Below, piece after piece: positions 40,244 through 51,548 of a stretch of 64,000 nucleotides of DNA (positions within the stretch are counted from its first letter, which is position 1; every line of letters starts with the position of its first letter). The notes beneath the pieces are model-generated. The model had not been told where the DNA came from. It was given only the letters and a program-made list of their open reading frames with translations, and did no database searches. Source of the DNA: Spiroplasma sabaudiense Ar-1343. Its GTDB lineage: Bacteria; Bacillota_I; Bacilli_A; Mycoplasmatales; Mycoplasmataceae. Made by a program: the position numbers and the translations under genes. The stretch lies in NCBI RefSeq assembly GCF_000565215.1, contig NZ_CP006934.1:1011954-1075953 (forward strand), read 5' to 3'.

Positions 40244-40297
40244 AAAAAAATCAGCTCTTTTTAATACCATTATGGTATTAATTATGCTGATTTTTTT
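40244..40297. terminator. Bidirectional terminator with nested stems
   Basis: Outer stem AAAAAAATCAGC / GCTGATTTTTTT and inner stem TTAATACCAT / ATGGTATTAA, between convergent genes. Confidence 0.88.
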
Positions 40298-40370
40298 ATG
40301 TAATTATTAATAAATGTCCAACAGACAATTGATTTACAATCTTATACTATGAATTTAATTATTTTGTAGT

Positions 40371-42122
40371 TTATTTAAATTTCATTCCACTTGGTGCATT
40401 ATTCATAATCTGATCAACTGTTAATCTGTCAATATTTGTTCCAAATGAAAAGTAGCTTTTTGAAGCACTGTTTGCAAGTCCAGATGAAAAATAGCTAATT
40501 CTAACATTGAAATTCTGAGGGTTTGTAGCAGTTTCGCTATAAAAATGAACATAACCATCTTCTGTAATTCTCATTGATCCTAAACTAGTATTTGTTAAGT
40601 AAGTGGAACTAGCAAGGATTGGTGTTAATTCAAGTTTTTTGGCAATTGCTAAAGCCTCTGGGTTTGAATCGATTAAGTCATCAAAGTAGTCACTTGCCAG
40701 AACAGATGTTCCTGCTGGAATTTCATTTCATCTCTCTGGTTTATTAATATAAAAAACTAAATCGGGATTAGACTCCTGAGTTGTATTTTCATCAATATTA
40801 AAAAGAGCTTTTAGCAAAAATCAAGAGTCGCTATAAAATTGACTAACTAATTCTTTTGTATTTGCAATTTGATTCAATTTTTGACGAACACCAATTAAAA
40901 CTTTTGGTAATTCAAATTCGGTATTCAAAAATTTTATTTTAAAATTTGAAATCTCGGCTTTAAATAAAGCAATAACGTTTTCGTCTTTTTCTGGATTAAT
41001 GACAAATTTAGAACCTTGTTTTTCAAGTAAATCCTTAAAAGTGGCTTTTGAAACATTACTATAGTTATATTCTAAATTAAAAGGATTCATTGCTTTTGCC
41101 ATTCCTTGAAAGCCTTCAATCTTATTATCAATATCTGGGATTTTTGTTTCTACTGGTTGATTTGCAAAGCTAGAGTCATTATTTCCTAAATCATCTAAAA
41201 TTCTATCCTCAATTTCTTTGTCACCCCAAAGGGCATTTCGAAGATTAATGTGATTTTTTACGTATTCAACTTTGGTGTAAACTACTGAAGAGTCTCGTGA
41301 GTCAGCTTCGCTTGTTGTTAGGATAACTTCCCCAGCCCTTTCAAATCCACCAGTATCGCTAACAACTTTATCAATTAAAGTATTTATGTTATTTTTTAAT
41401 TCTAAATCAGTTTTAATTGCAGTCGCACTGTTTTTAAGGTTACCTTTATCACTTTTGTAAGTAAAATTGTTTGCATTAATTTCATCATTGATTAAGTTAA
41501 AATAGTTTTCTTTTGCTTGATCAAATAATTTTGCAGTGTCTAATTCTCCAAAAATATTAATTAGTGATTCAAATTTAATATCCTCTGACTCTTCTTCCCC
41601 GGTTTTATCTTTAAAAGCAACGCTACTTTGAATACCCACTTGTAAAGTAACAGAATTTACTAGCGGTTTTGAGACAACTTTAATCGTACTTATTGAAAAT
41701 CCGCCCTTTAGTGGATTTTGAGAATTTATCAACAGCTGTGAGAAGTTAATATTTTTAACCACTTGGCTATTAACCTCAGAGATTATGTTATTTCAATTAA
41801 TGACTTTTGAACTTATTGTGTTGCTGACATCAACAAAGGCATCTGACTTAATGTCATTGAAGTCTTCGGCTTTTTCAGCAAAGTCTTCAACCATTCAATT
41901 TTCAAAAATTTCATTTTTCTCATATAAGCTATAAAACTTATCAAAATCATTTTTTAAATTTTTTTGAAAAATAGCTCCAACTGTTGAGATCATTTCATTT
42001 TTGACAGCATCAAAGTCAAATTCTTCCTCAGGGTTTGTTGTATTGTTGTTGCAAGCAATTACACTAAGTGGTGCTGAAACCACAATGCTTGATGTTGCAA
42101 GAATTGATAGTAATTTTTTCAT
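40371..42122 (-). CDS. MOLPALP-like paralogous lipoprotein, divergent member
   Basis: 583 residues. Signal peptide starts MKKLLSILATSSIVVSAPLS and ends in the lipobox SVIA|C with Cys24, followed by an Asn/Thr-rich linker (NNNTTNPEEE). Shares 'VVKNINFSQLLINSQNPL' near 130 and 'FELPKVLIGVRQKLNQ' near 440 with the other family members, but the C-terminal half is different. Lacks the shared AAAGGAGAAACAAAT leader. An ATG 36 bases upstream is possible but would spoil the signal peptide. Function unknown. Confidence 0.88.
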
Positions 42123-42263
42123 GTTTGTTTTTTCCTTTTCATAATTGGCTTTTAGCATATTAACATTATAAGTGTTTATTGTAAAAAAACAACTATAAGT
42201 GTTATAAACTCTTATTTTTTTTAAATTATAAATTATAAAGGCAGTGATTAACTAATCAAATTT

Positions 42264-42296
42264 AAAGCCCCTCAGCAGTTTGAGCTGAGGGGCTTT
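42264..42296 (-). terminator. Rho-independent terminator
   Basis: Stem AAAGCCCCTCAGC / GCTGAGGGGCTTT, 13 bases past the peroxiredoxin stop. Confidence 0.85.
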
Positions 42297-42308
42297 AAAA
42301 ATTAATTG

Positions 42309-42734
42309 TTACAGTTTCATAATAACTTCGTCAATGTGACTTGATGTATCAACACTTCTAAGCTCATGTAAAACATTTAAATTATTATCTAAAATAAAAG
42401 TAGATCTGTCTTCCTCTGCGGGTTCAGTACTTGTAATTACTTTAAACTCATTGTGTAAAGTTAAGTCCGAGTCACTTATTAGGGAGAAATTTATCATGCA
42501 AGATTTTGCAAATTTTTCTTGTTCAGGAACGCTATCTCTAGAAACTCCTACAACATTGTAGCCCTTATCGTTAATTGCCATTGCTTTTTTTTCATAAGCT
42601 TTTAATTCCATTGCACAGTGATCTGCGTTTGCGACTGGGTAAAAGAACAATACCAATCCTTTTTGACCGGTCAATTCACTTAGCATTTTTGATTCACTAT
42701 TTTCTAGCATGTATTTTTTGGTTTTTCAATTCAT
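42309..42734 (-). CDS. Peroxiredoxin (AhpC/TSA, BCP-like)
   Basis: 141 residues, a compact thioredoxin-fold peroxidase. 'VLFFYPVANADHCAMELKAY' carries the peroxidatic Cys40; 'NVVGVSRDSVPEQEKFAK', 'FSLISDSDLTLHNEF' and 'EDRSTFILD' (active-site Arg) follow the BCP pattern. The usual PxxxT/SxxC motif has Ala37 where Thr or Ser normally stands. Start at 42734 (MNWKTKKYM), with GAGGAGG upstream and TGA-encoded Trp3. Probably removes peroxides in the cytoplasm. Confidence 0.85.
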
Positions 42735-43007
42735 ATTTTACCTCCTCTATTTTTTGATTAGAAATAAAAAATTAGGATAATAAAATCACAGCATTAGTTT
42801 TACTGCAAATAATAAGCTTATAATTTTGCAAGATCTAAAGCATTTTAAAATATTATTGTATTTTTAAATTATAGAGATTTAAGATTATGTATTTAATGCT
42901 TTAAATCAAGAGGTCGGAGACTACTGTCAATTAGTCAGAACCTTACTAAGATAATAAACCTTTATTAAAAAATGTGTTAAAAAATAAAAAATTTACTTTA
43001 ATAATTA

Positions 43008-43472
43008 TTATCTAAGCATGCATTTTTTTGAAATTCTTTTGTAGACCATGACTTTGCAATCTTCATCTGCAAAGCGATCAAAAACAAAGACTCCTAAGAA
43101 GTGGTAACCAATTTTTTCTTTCTCAAAAAACTTACCAAAAACAACTAAATTAAGATTTTTTTGCTTCTGTGATAACTTAATGCGGTTTTCTGTTGTTTTG
43201 TGAGTGTCGACTTGAAAAATTTTAGTTAAATCTTTACTTGGATAAGTTGCATAACCATTAAGAATTTCTTTTTCGCGATTCTTGTCCAAGACAAAATTAG
43301 GAAATCAGACCTGTTCATTTTCACTAATTTTATAGGTCCCTGTTAAGCTTGAGATATTATTTTCGTCTGTAAACAAACTTGAAATCACATCCAAAATTGT
43401 TCTAAAAGTAATTCTATCGTCGGTTGTGATTTCTTTCTTTTTTAATATTTCATGAATTAAACTATTTGACAT
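43008..43472 (-). CDS. Hypothetical protein near nuclease/helicase genes
   Basis: 154 residues, MSNSLIHEILKKKEITTDDR at the start. Soluble, basic, with a beta-rich second half (LNLVVFGKFFEKEKIGYHFL, then GVFVFDRFADEDCKVMVYKR). The second half vaguely resembles the C-terminal strands of DUF3427-type proteins, but I cannot support a family. One TGA is Trp (QVWFPN). Same strand as, and 150 bases downstream of, the PD-(D/E)XK nuclease gene. Confidence 0.65.
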
Positions 43473-43622
43473 CTTTAAACCCTCTTTTATACACTTAAAG
43501 TATACATTTTTTTGCTTTTAGTTTCATCTTTTAGGTAAATAATAAGTGTTTTATTTAAAAACTTTAATTGTTGGACCATAATGTCAAAGTTAATTGTCAG
43601 GTTGATGATGTATTTTCAACCA

Positions 43623-44273
43623 TTAAAAGCAATTTTGATATTCGATAGTTTTTCTAAGTTCTTCAATTTGTTGTTGGGCTTGGTGAATTTGCTCTTCTGT
43701 AAAATTGTAATGAGCTTCATTGCGACTGTTATAAACTTCAAAATAATCAATTTGAGTAACTTCAGGGAACAGGCCCAGGATTAGAATTTCATAGAGCTTT
43801 AACTGCAAAATTTCTTTCTCATGATTTAATCTTGAAGTTGTTTTAAAGTCAACTAGGTGTCATTTGTCATTTTTATCTAAATATAAAAGGTCAAAAGTAC
43901 CATTAAATTTACCATTTGATAGCGACAATTCACTATAAACCTCTTTTTCTTTAATGGAATTTAGTTTGTTTTTAATTCAATGGTATTCATTAATGTGGGT
44001 TCTAACTGTCCCGCCTTGTAAAGAATGCTCGCAATAGTGGTCTTCAAACCCTCTTAAGTATTGGCTAAGATTATTGTGGACGCAAATTCCTTTATTAATT
44101 GCTGCTTCAAGAATCTCAGGATCAACTAGTTCTTTATTAAATGGGTAAAAATAACTAATTAATTCGCTTGCGCTAGGTAGGTTAATAACTTCATTATTTT
44201 CTGTATTAATATATTGGTGGCCTTCTTCCAAAAGAATAACCTTGGGTTGTTGATAATAATCTTTTAGTTTCAT
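43623..44273 (-). CDS. PD-(D/E)XK nuclease, RecB/Cas4-like
   Basis: 216 residues. The nuclease core is visible: 'GKFNGTFDLLYLDKNDKWHL' (about 121-140) then 'VDFKTTSRLN', giving Asp128, Asp142 and Lys144 as metal and catalytic residues. 'KGICVHNNL' (61-69) matches the GxxxH motif typical of the RecB family, and 'EILQLKLYEILI' matches the QxxxY helix. One TGA is Trp. Small stand-alone members occur as phage exonucleases and in defence loci. Divergent from the helicase gene at 44473. Confidence 0.78.
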
Positions 44274-44458
44274 AATTTCTTCCTTTTATTTTATTATATA
44301 TGATTATAATTGTTGTTATTGTTTTTATAAATTTATATAATAAATATATTTCAAATTATTAATATATTTTTCAATTAATTGTAATTAAAAATTTTATTAA
44401 GGCAAAATGATATTTAATATAATTCTTTGATAAGATCTTGAATTGTATGCTTAGATCA

Positions 44459-44464
44459 TATAAT
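44459..44464 (+). promoter_or_regulatory. -10 box giving a near-leaderless helicase mRNA
   Basis: TATAAT ends eight bases before the ATG at 44473, with TTGAAT 15 bases upstream of it. No Shine-Dalgarno is visible, so the message may be leaderless; an upstream TTGATA/TATGCT pair would give a short leader instead. Confidence 0.4.
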
Positions 44465-44472
44465 ATTTTTAT

Positions 44473-47457
44473 ATGAAAAAAGATAAATTAGATAAAGAAA
44501 CTCTTGCATACGAAGAAATCTTATTAGAGGGAAAGCAAGAAAAAAGTAATGATGACATTAATATTTTAGATAATAAAGAAGACTTTTTGATTAGCCACTT
44601 TAACAACTTAGTTAGAAAAAAAATTAGTAGTCTACCTGATTATGATTCTAAAAACAAAATTATTAACTCCATGCTAAATCTATTGGACTACGAGGAATTT
44701 TCTAACAAAATGTCTTATAAAGGCCAAAAATTCGAAAAAACACTTTCAAATAATGCCATATACACAAATAAGGATTTTTTTAAGGATTTTAAAAAGGAAT
44801 TTTTAACTTCGTGCGAAATAAACATTATAGCTCCATTTTTTTCAAGACACATGATAAATACACATTTACGACCATTTTTGGAAGACATTTGTGAATCAAA
44901 ACGCATAAAAATAAAAATTTTAACTACAACTTTTGATGGAAAAAGTATTTTTTTAGATTTGGATGGATTAAGAAATATAGTAAATGAATTTAATAATGTA
45001 GACATAGAAGTTAAAATAGAAAATTTATTTAAGAAAAATTCTTCAAGAATTCACGTGAAAAGTTATATTTTTAAAAGAGAAAATGGGTTTGGAAGCGCAT
45101 ACGTCGGAAGCAGTAATTACACAACAACTGGGATGATTACCGGAAATGAATGAAATCATAAAACAAGCGAATTTGAGAATAATTATGTGTTTAAGGAAAT
45201 AGTTTATAACTTTGAGTTGCTGTGAAATAATCCTGATTTAGTTAATATTAATAACGATGAAGAGGTTAAAGAAATAATTGAAAACCAAAACTTTTATAAA
45301 AATAATAATAAATTAATTTTTAACCACGAAAAAATTATTCCCAAAAACTATCAACAAGAAGCATTAAATGCACTTAAAAACAGAAGAGACCAAAAACTTA
45401 AAAAACACCTAGTTGTAATGGCTACGGGCACTGGTAAAACCATTGTCGCAGCCTTAGATTATTTAAATCAAATAAACGAAAATAATGGGATCAAGCCTAA
45501 AATGCTCTTTATCGCCGACAAGGTTGAAATAATTAGACAGGCAATGAACACATTCAGAAAATTAATAAATGATCAAGGTTTTGGAGTTGAATTTTCTGGG
45601 GAATGCGAAGCCAACCTAGAAACAGAAGATTACGTCTTTGCAACGGTTCAAAAATTATTGAACTATAAGGAAATATTAATTAAGAAGGACTTTGACTTGG
45701 TTATTTTTGACGAAGCTCATCACGTTAAAGCAAAAAGCTTTACAGAAATTTACAATATACTTAATAGAAGTAACCAAATTATCGGACTTACAGCGACCCC
45801 AGAAAGAGAAGATGGTACCAATATTAAAGACGAATATTTTGATGGAGAGTATGCTTTTGAGTTAAGACTATGGGATGCCGTATCTGAAAATATGCTTTCT
45901 AAATTTGATTACTATTTTATTAAAGATGATTCAGTGGATATTTCAGGAATCAGTCTTCAAAACACAAGTGAAATTTCTGAAAAATTAAGAACAAATTTGA
46001 GAAATGATTTTGTTTATAAAAATATTGTTAAATATATTGATCAAAAAGTTATTGAAAACAGTGTTTTGATTTTTTGTGTAGATCAAAAGCACGCATTAAG
46101 TGTTAACAGTTTCTTAAAATCTAAAGGACTCATGTCAGAGTGCTTGATTTCCGATCAGAAAAATTCTAGAAGCGATACAATTAATAGATTTAAAAATAAG
46201 GATTTCAATTATTTATGTGTTGTCAACATTTTCAATGAGGGAATTGATGTACCCGATGTCAATCATTTGATCTTTTTAAGACCTACTCAGTCACTAACAC
46301 TTTATATACAGCAATTTGGAAGAGGTTTAAGATGAAAATTAGATAAAAAATTGCAGGTATTAGACTTTGTAAACAATGTTGATATGAAATTTAACAAAAA
46401 TTATAGTCCGATAAACATATTAAATGCTTTTTTGAACAAAAACAACAGACTAACATTTGAACATTCTTTAGATAATCTTAATGATCTGCTACCAGAAGGG
46501 TCAAATGTTTTTTTAGATACCAAAGTCCAAAAAGAAGTTATGGAAGCAATCAAAAATGCCGTCCAGAACAGAAAAAACATTTTCAAAAATTTAAGCAGCA
46601 GTGATATATCTAATAATTTCATTTCCTATAAGAACTTCTTTTTAGAAACCGGTTTGTCTTTAAGTGATGTTTACTATAAAGGTAATAACAATGGACTAAA
46701 AAGCTTTCTTTTCGAAGAAAACAGAGCTAAATTTAAATCGACATCAATAATGAAGCAATTTTTATGAATTAACAATTATGAGTTAATTTCTAAATTCATT
46801 TCAATTATAAATTCTTCTATTCTTTCTGGTGACAAATTAATTGATAATATTTTTGTTCATTCCTTTTTTTATAATTATTCTTCATTGTCAAAGATTAATG
46901 AAGAATTTGGGACCACAGATTTTAATGAAATTATATTTTCAAAAGAAAATCAATATTTAGTCAGGGAGATTCTCTTTTTGTTAAAATATAAATTAAAATA
47001 TGAAAATTTAATTTCAAGTAAAAAAATAAATAGCGAACTTAAATTTGTAGGTACTTATTTTACAAAAAGGCAATCATTAGCTTTAGCTGGAATTTCGAAT
47101 TTAAATGAATTCAGTATTCAATTAATTCAAGGGGTTTTTAAAAACAAAAATAGAAATAAATTTATAATTTGAGCCAGCGATCCATCAGGAAAAGAAAAGT
47201 ATGACTTTCAAAATTTTTATGACAAATCTAAAAACACCATGGGTTGGCCTTCGCCAGATGACTGGAGTGAAAAAAATAAAACTTGTCAAGAATTTTTAAG
47301 TTCTGAAACAATTTTTGTCTTTTACAAGGATTCTCTTTTGAAAAAAAATTTTAACGATGAGGTTTTTGAATTTAAGGGTCGGGTTTTGTCAAAAAAAATA
47401 TCACCAAATACCAACAAAGGTCTTTACTTTAAAATCGAAGTTGATAGTTGTGTTTAA
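44473..47457 (+). CDS. PLD nuclease - SF2 helicase - DUF3427 fusion protein
   Basis: 994 residues. Order of parts: N-terminal region; phospholipase-D-type nuclease with 'RIHVKSYIFKRENGFGSAYV' (His194, Lys196) and 'GSSN' (212-215); SF2 helicase with Walker A 'ATGTGKT' (317-323), 'DEAH' (413-416), 'LTATPER' (about 439-445) and motif VI 'QQFGRGLR' (613-620); C-terminal DUF3427-like part from about 640. Such PLD-helicase-DUF3427 proteins are common in bacterial genomic islands and are thought to restrict foreign DNA. Several TGA codons are Trp. Neighbours are a nuclease and a recombinase, consistent with an acquired defence island. Confidence 0.88.
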
Positions 47458-47521
47458 AATTTATACAAATTTAAAACTTAGCTCGGTTTTATTTAATGAT
47501 ACAACTACATTATCGAAAAAC

Positions 47522-47569
47522 ACCAACATTAGCGATACCAATCTGTATAAAGCTAATGTTGGTTTTTTT
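47522..47569 (+). terminator. Rho-independent terminator
   Basis: Stem ACCAACATTAGC / GCTAATGTTGGT with seven T, 65 bases after the helicase stop. Confidence 0.9.
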
Positions 47570-47625
47570 GTGGTTCATTTTTTTATAAATCTTCGCTTTT
47601 AAAGTATTTTTCTTGATTATAACCC

Positions 47626-48348
47626 TTAAATACTATTACTATAAATTGTTCAATTGTCTTCTATTGACAAGTTCAGATATCTAAAAGTTGTTTCTATTTT
47701 TTCATGACCTAACTGCAACATTACCATCTTGGGACTAGCACCATTAGTTAATAAATGAGTGGCATGAGATCTTCTGATTGAATGGGGGGTAAATTCTTTT
47801 CCCAAAATTTCTTTAACTCAAATTCTCAACGTTTTAGTTGTAAAAGTGAATTCATTCAAATTAATTGTTGTTTCGTTACAATGAAAAATTTCTCTTAACT
47901 TATTTCCTTTCCCTAAAACAGTAATTGTTCGTGGATTGATTTTAATAATATTTTTTAATTCTTCAGCTCTAATTCCGGTTTCAAACAAAAATTTTATCAC
48001 CATCTTTTTTTGAATTAATTTTTTGGAATCTCCATTGTTTATATTTGTTTTTTCTAGTAAAAAGTCTTTTTTGAAAACTGTTCGATAAACCTTGGGAATC
48101 TTTGGCATTTTGAATTGTTTCATTTTTACAATCCTTTTATCCTTGGCTCAATTCATATAAGAGCAAACAACATTGTAGTGGGTTCAAGCGGTGTTTGGCG
48201 AATTAAAATAGTTGGAGATTTGTGATTTAATTTCGGAAATATCGTTAAAAATGGTCGAGTACTTATTTAAGATCCCCTTATATGTTTTTAAAGTATTTTG
48301 ACTGTACTTATTATCAGACAAAAATAATAAAAAATTATCTATTTTAAT
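47626..48348 (-). CDS. Tyrosine recombinase (XerC/XerD-like integrase)
   Basis: 240 residues. All catalytic residues are present: Arg127 (TGIRAEEL), Lys near 148 (LGKGNK), His189 and Arg192 (PHSIRRSH), His215 (LGHEK), Tyr224 (TTFRYLN). Three TGA codons are Trp. The N-terminal core-binding part is '[20 protein letters not shown]'. No ATG fits: the ribosome site GGAGG (48356-48360) is seven bases before an ATT codon (48346-48348), which I take as the start; a TTG at 48390 is the alternative. It could resolve dimers, move the neighbouring island or invert DNA near lipoprotein genes. Confidence 0.82.
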
Positions 48349-48709
48349 ATTTTCACCTCCCTTCAGCCCGTTTTTATATAAAAATAGCAAATTATTTATA
48401 GGGAAAGAACTAAAGCAAAAATCAAAAAGTGATTGAAAAATTCTTTTTTATTTATATATTTAATTATATCAACTAAATTAAACAGCGGCATTTATTATTA
48501 TAATATTTAAATGATTTTACTAAACCTCAAGTCAGTTTTTTTCCATTTTGCTTAAAAAAACGGGTTTTTAGGCTGCTATTGTCTTATCTTCTTGAATTTT
48601 TTACTTTTAGAGCCACTTTTTTAGATAATTTCTAACTCAATAATTTTTAATTTGTATTTCATTTGCCGTTTTTGGTTTAGTGGCTTTAAAATTTGGTATT
48701 TTTCTTAAT

Positions 48710-48726
48710 TTCACAATACTTGTGAG
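48710..48726. promoter_or_regulatory. Dyad TTCACAATACTTGTGAG upstream of lipoprotein
   Basis: Same dyad and same position relative to the conserved leader as at 18369-18385. Confidence 0.45.
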
Positions 48727-48770
48727 TTAATAATTTTTAATGAACATTTATTAATAAAGGAGAAACAAAT
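48727..48770 (+). promoter_or_regulatory. Conserved lipoprotein leader (copy 4)
   Basis: TTAATAATTTTTAATGAACA, TTTATTAATAAAGGAG, AAACAAAT then ATG. Confidence 0.75.
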
Positions 48771-50648
48771 ATGAAAAAATTACTATCAATTTTAGCGGCT
48801 ACTACAATGGTTGTTTCAGCTCCGTTGAGTGTTGTTGCTTGTGGGGATGGAACCGGAGATAAAGTTGATCCAGAATGAGATTTTGATAAAACAAAAAACG
48901 AATTTACTAGAGAAGTTTCTAGAGTTTATCAAAATAGTTTAGCAAAAGACTACAGTGATTATTTTTTCACAAATCAACAAGATATTGATAAGGAAAAACT
49001 TTTTGAAAATATCTCTTTAACTAGCTTGGATAAAATGGTTGGAAGCGATTCTATGAAAATCCTAACCCCTGGTTCAAGTGATTTTAATAAAGTTGCAAGC
49101 GATTTAGAAAAAATTACTAATATCGATAATTTGAAAAAAAGTGCCGATCAAGAAATTGTTAAAAATGTCAATTTTAAACCAATGTTAATTGATGGTCAAA
49201 ACCCATTTAATAACTCCAAGGTTGAATTTTCAGCAATTTCTGTTATAAAAATGGATAAAAACGCATTTTCAATCCAGTTTAAAACAGAATCTAATTTTTA
49301 TTATAAAGATAGTACCGGAGATAAGGTTGTTGACAAAGTTTACTATCAATCATCAATTACAATTTTTGAAGAGCGTAATACATCTGAGGAAATGAAATTA
49401 ATTTCAAAAACGTTGACTGAAAAAATTAACTCAACAAGTTATGCAAATTCATACAATTTTGAAAGCGTTGATGGAAGAGTTGACAAAAACGTTGAAGATA
49501 TGGCCAAAAATTCTAATGTTAAGAATCGTTTTTTAGCTGCTACCGATGAGGTTAAAAAAAGCAATGCAGACTGAAGCAATTATGAGTTTAAAACTGATAA
49601 TTTAACAATTGTTGGTAATGTTGAAGACTTTAATGCCGCAAATTTTTATGGTGATTCTGCTTATATTAAAACTTTTTCAGATGAATTTAGGGGTAAAACT
49701 GGTAATAGTTCTAGCAATTCATTAGATAAGTTTTATGATGAAATAAGTAAATCCTCACTTTCTCAAGAATATTTAAAAGATTTTGCAAAAAGTTGAGATG
49801 ATGAATCAGTAATGACTAGTAAAGAACAAGATTTTGAAAGACCAAGATTAGATCCAAAATTCTATAATGAGGGGTGGACACACGCTTTTAACTCGTCTCC
49901 CACAATAAATGATTTAAGAGTTTATAAAAATATCATAGATGCAAGTCCAAACTTTAAAATAAATGATAGTGACAGCAAATTAGCTTCAAACACCGACAAT
50001 AAATTATTGGGATTTTATTTGGTCGAAACTTCAGGGATTTATTTAGAATATAAATCAACAATAACATCAACAACAGTTAAAGTTGAGATGCCAAAAAATC
50101 AAATTGGGGTTAGACAAATATCCCCAATTGACACAAAAAAAGTGGTAGAGAATTTTTTTGCTTCTCAAATTACTACTTATAGAGAAATGTTTGGCTATAA
50201 CGGGGGTGGATCTACAAGAGATCAATACAACATAGTTTTACCTCCAAGCTTAAGCGAACTCAAAAGAAATACTTTTTATGGCGCTGAGGAAATAATGCTG
50301 CCAGCTTACGAATTTGCAAAAGAAAAGGTAATTGAAAATCATCCAGAATATAAGATGTACTTAAATCATTTTTCAATGGGATATTCTCTGACTTTGCAGG
50401 AAAGATTAAGTTATGTGAAAATTGGTCAAAATAACGAATTATCTTTTTATGATAATAAAAAAGGAATTTATGGTTTAACAGAATTTCTTCCGGCAGATTT
50501 TAAACCGTGTTCTTCTTTCTTTTCAAAAGGTTCTTTAGGTTACCTAAATATAATCGGAGGTTTTGGATTTACAATGCCGGCCTTTACTCAGAATACTGAA
50601 TGGGTTTTTCCTAAAACTAATAAACCATTTAAGGTAGTTTTCAGTTAA
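48771..50648 (+). CDS. MOLPALP-like paralogous lipoprotein
   Basis: 625 residues, lipobox SVVA|C (Cys24), then GDGTGDKVDPEWDFD. Landmarks: 'EIVKNVNFKPMLIDGQNPF' near 135, 'QSSITIFEERNTSEEMKLIS' near 200, 'YANSYNFESVDGRVD' near 220, 'VEMPKNQIGVRQISP' near 440, 'FFASQITTYREMFGYNGGGS', 'GGFGFTMPA' near the end. Closest to the pair at 51549 and 54651. Lipid-anchored surface protein, function unknown. Confidence 0.9.
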
Positions 50649-50668
50649 AAATAAATTATTGAAATAAA

Positions 50669-50708
50669 AATGTAGTAGGCTTTCAAGTTGACTGCATTTT
50701 TTTTTAAA
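50669..50708 (+). terminator. Weak terminator
   Basis: Imperfect stem AAATGTAGT / ACTGCATTT with a long T run, about 20 bases after the lipoprotein stop. Confidence 0.45.
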
Positions 50709-50736
50709 AATTTGGGCTTTTTATATAAAAGTTAAG

Positions 50737-51369
50737 TTTTTTCTTGTAGATACCTGAAAACAGTTTATTAATAGGCAAATACTTTTTTTAAAAATTTGAA
50801 TTTTTGATTGTTTGAAAAAGCAATTTCAAAGAATAATTCAAAAAAAATCATTACACATTAAGACCAAGGCAATCTGCATCTCTGAATGGATTACAAAAAA
50901 ACTTGAAAACGACTCCTTAGTAGCGTTAATTTCAATTTCCAGTAACTAGGTTGATAACTAACATATAAAACTCTTTAGCACTAAAAGTATGGAATTAATT
51001 TACAAATATTATTAATGGTTTGAAAGCCGGTTTAAGACAATAAAAAATACATTTAATTTAATAACTAGTAAAATTGGTGCACTCATTTATCAGAGTTAGT
51101 TATCGAATTAAAAATTCTTACTTCTTATTACTACAAATCTCTAATTACATGTGTCACCTTCCAACAAATAGTAGATATTATTTGACAATGGAAATTCTCA
51201 CCTTATTAAACTAATTTTTTATAAAACTCCGATCTAGATATTATAAATAAAGTATCTCGCGTTAGCCTAACTACCCCTCAAATTTTGCACAAAAAAAATC
51301 CCCTTCCGTAATCATAATTATTTTTCAATAGTTATGCATTCCTCGTAAGGGGATTTTTTGTGCAAAATT
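50737..51369. repeat. Long dispersed repeat, copy B (with 15803-16425)
   Basis: Collinear with copy A, about 90 percent identical by eye. Ends in a hairpin whose arms are longer than in copy A (about 23 bases: TTTTGCAC, A-run, TCCCCTT and its complement), with the 41-base loop in the opposite orientation. No coding sequence recognised. Confidence 0.7.
51281..51369. repeat. Long inverted repeat with 41-base loop (flipped relative to copy A)
   Basis: Left arm 51281-51305, loop 51306-51346, right arm 51347-51369. Can act as a terminator in both directions. The loop begins CCGTAATCATAATT, which is the reverse complement of the end of the loop at 16374-16414. Confidence 0.75.
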
Positions 51370-51464
51370 AGGAAGGCAATGAATTTAAACCGCTCTTTTA
51401 TTGTTTTTAATTTTTAACTAATTATTGGAAGTTTTGATTTAATAATTACCCAATTCCACCAAAA

Positions 51465-51504
51465 AACCCCTTCAGTACACAATGCTTTTTGTGCTGAAGG
51501 GGTT
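51465..51504 (-). terminator. Terminator of the lipoprotein pseudogene
   Basis: Stem AACCCCTTCAG / CTGAAGGGGTT with a T run on the minus strand. Confidence 0.85.
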
Positions 51505-51548
51505 ATATGTTATATTTAAAAATATAAATCCTAGTCCGTATTTATTTT

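Larger units (their letters stand above)
48349..48770. other. Spacer between recombinase and lipoprotein
   Basis: 421 bases, no supported gene. Holds the recombinase promoter on one side and, on the other, the dyad (48710-48726) and conserved leader of the next lipoprotein. Confidence 0.6.
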
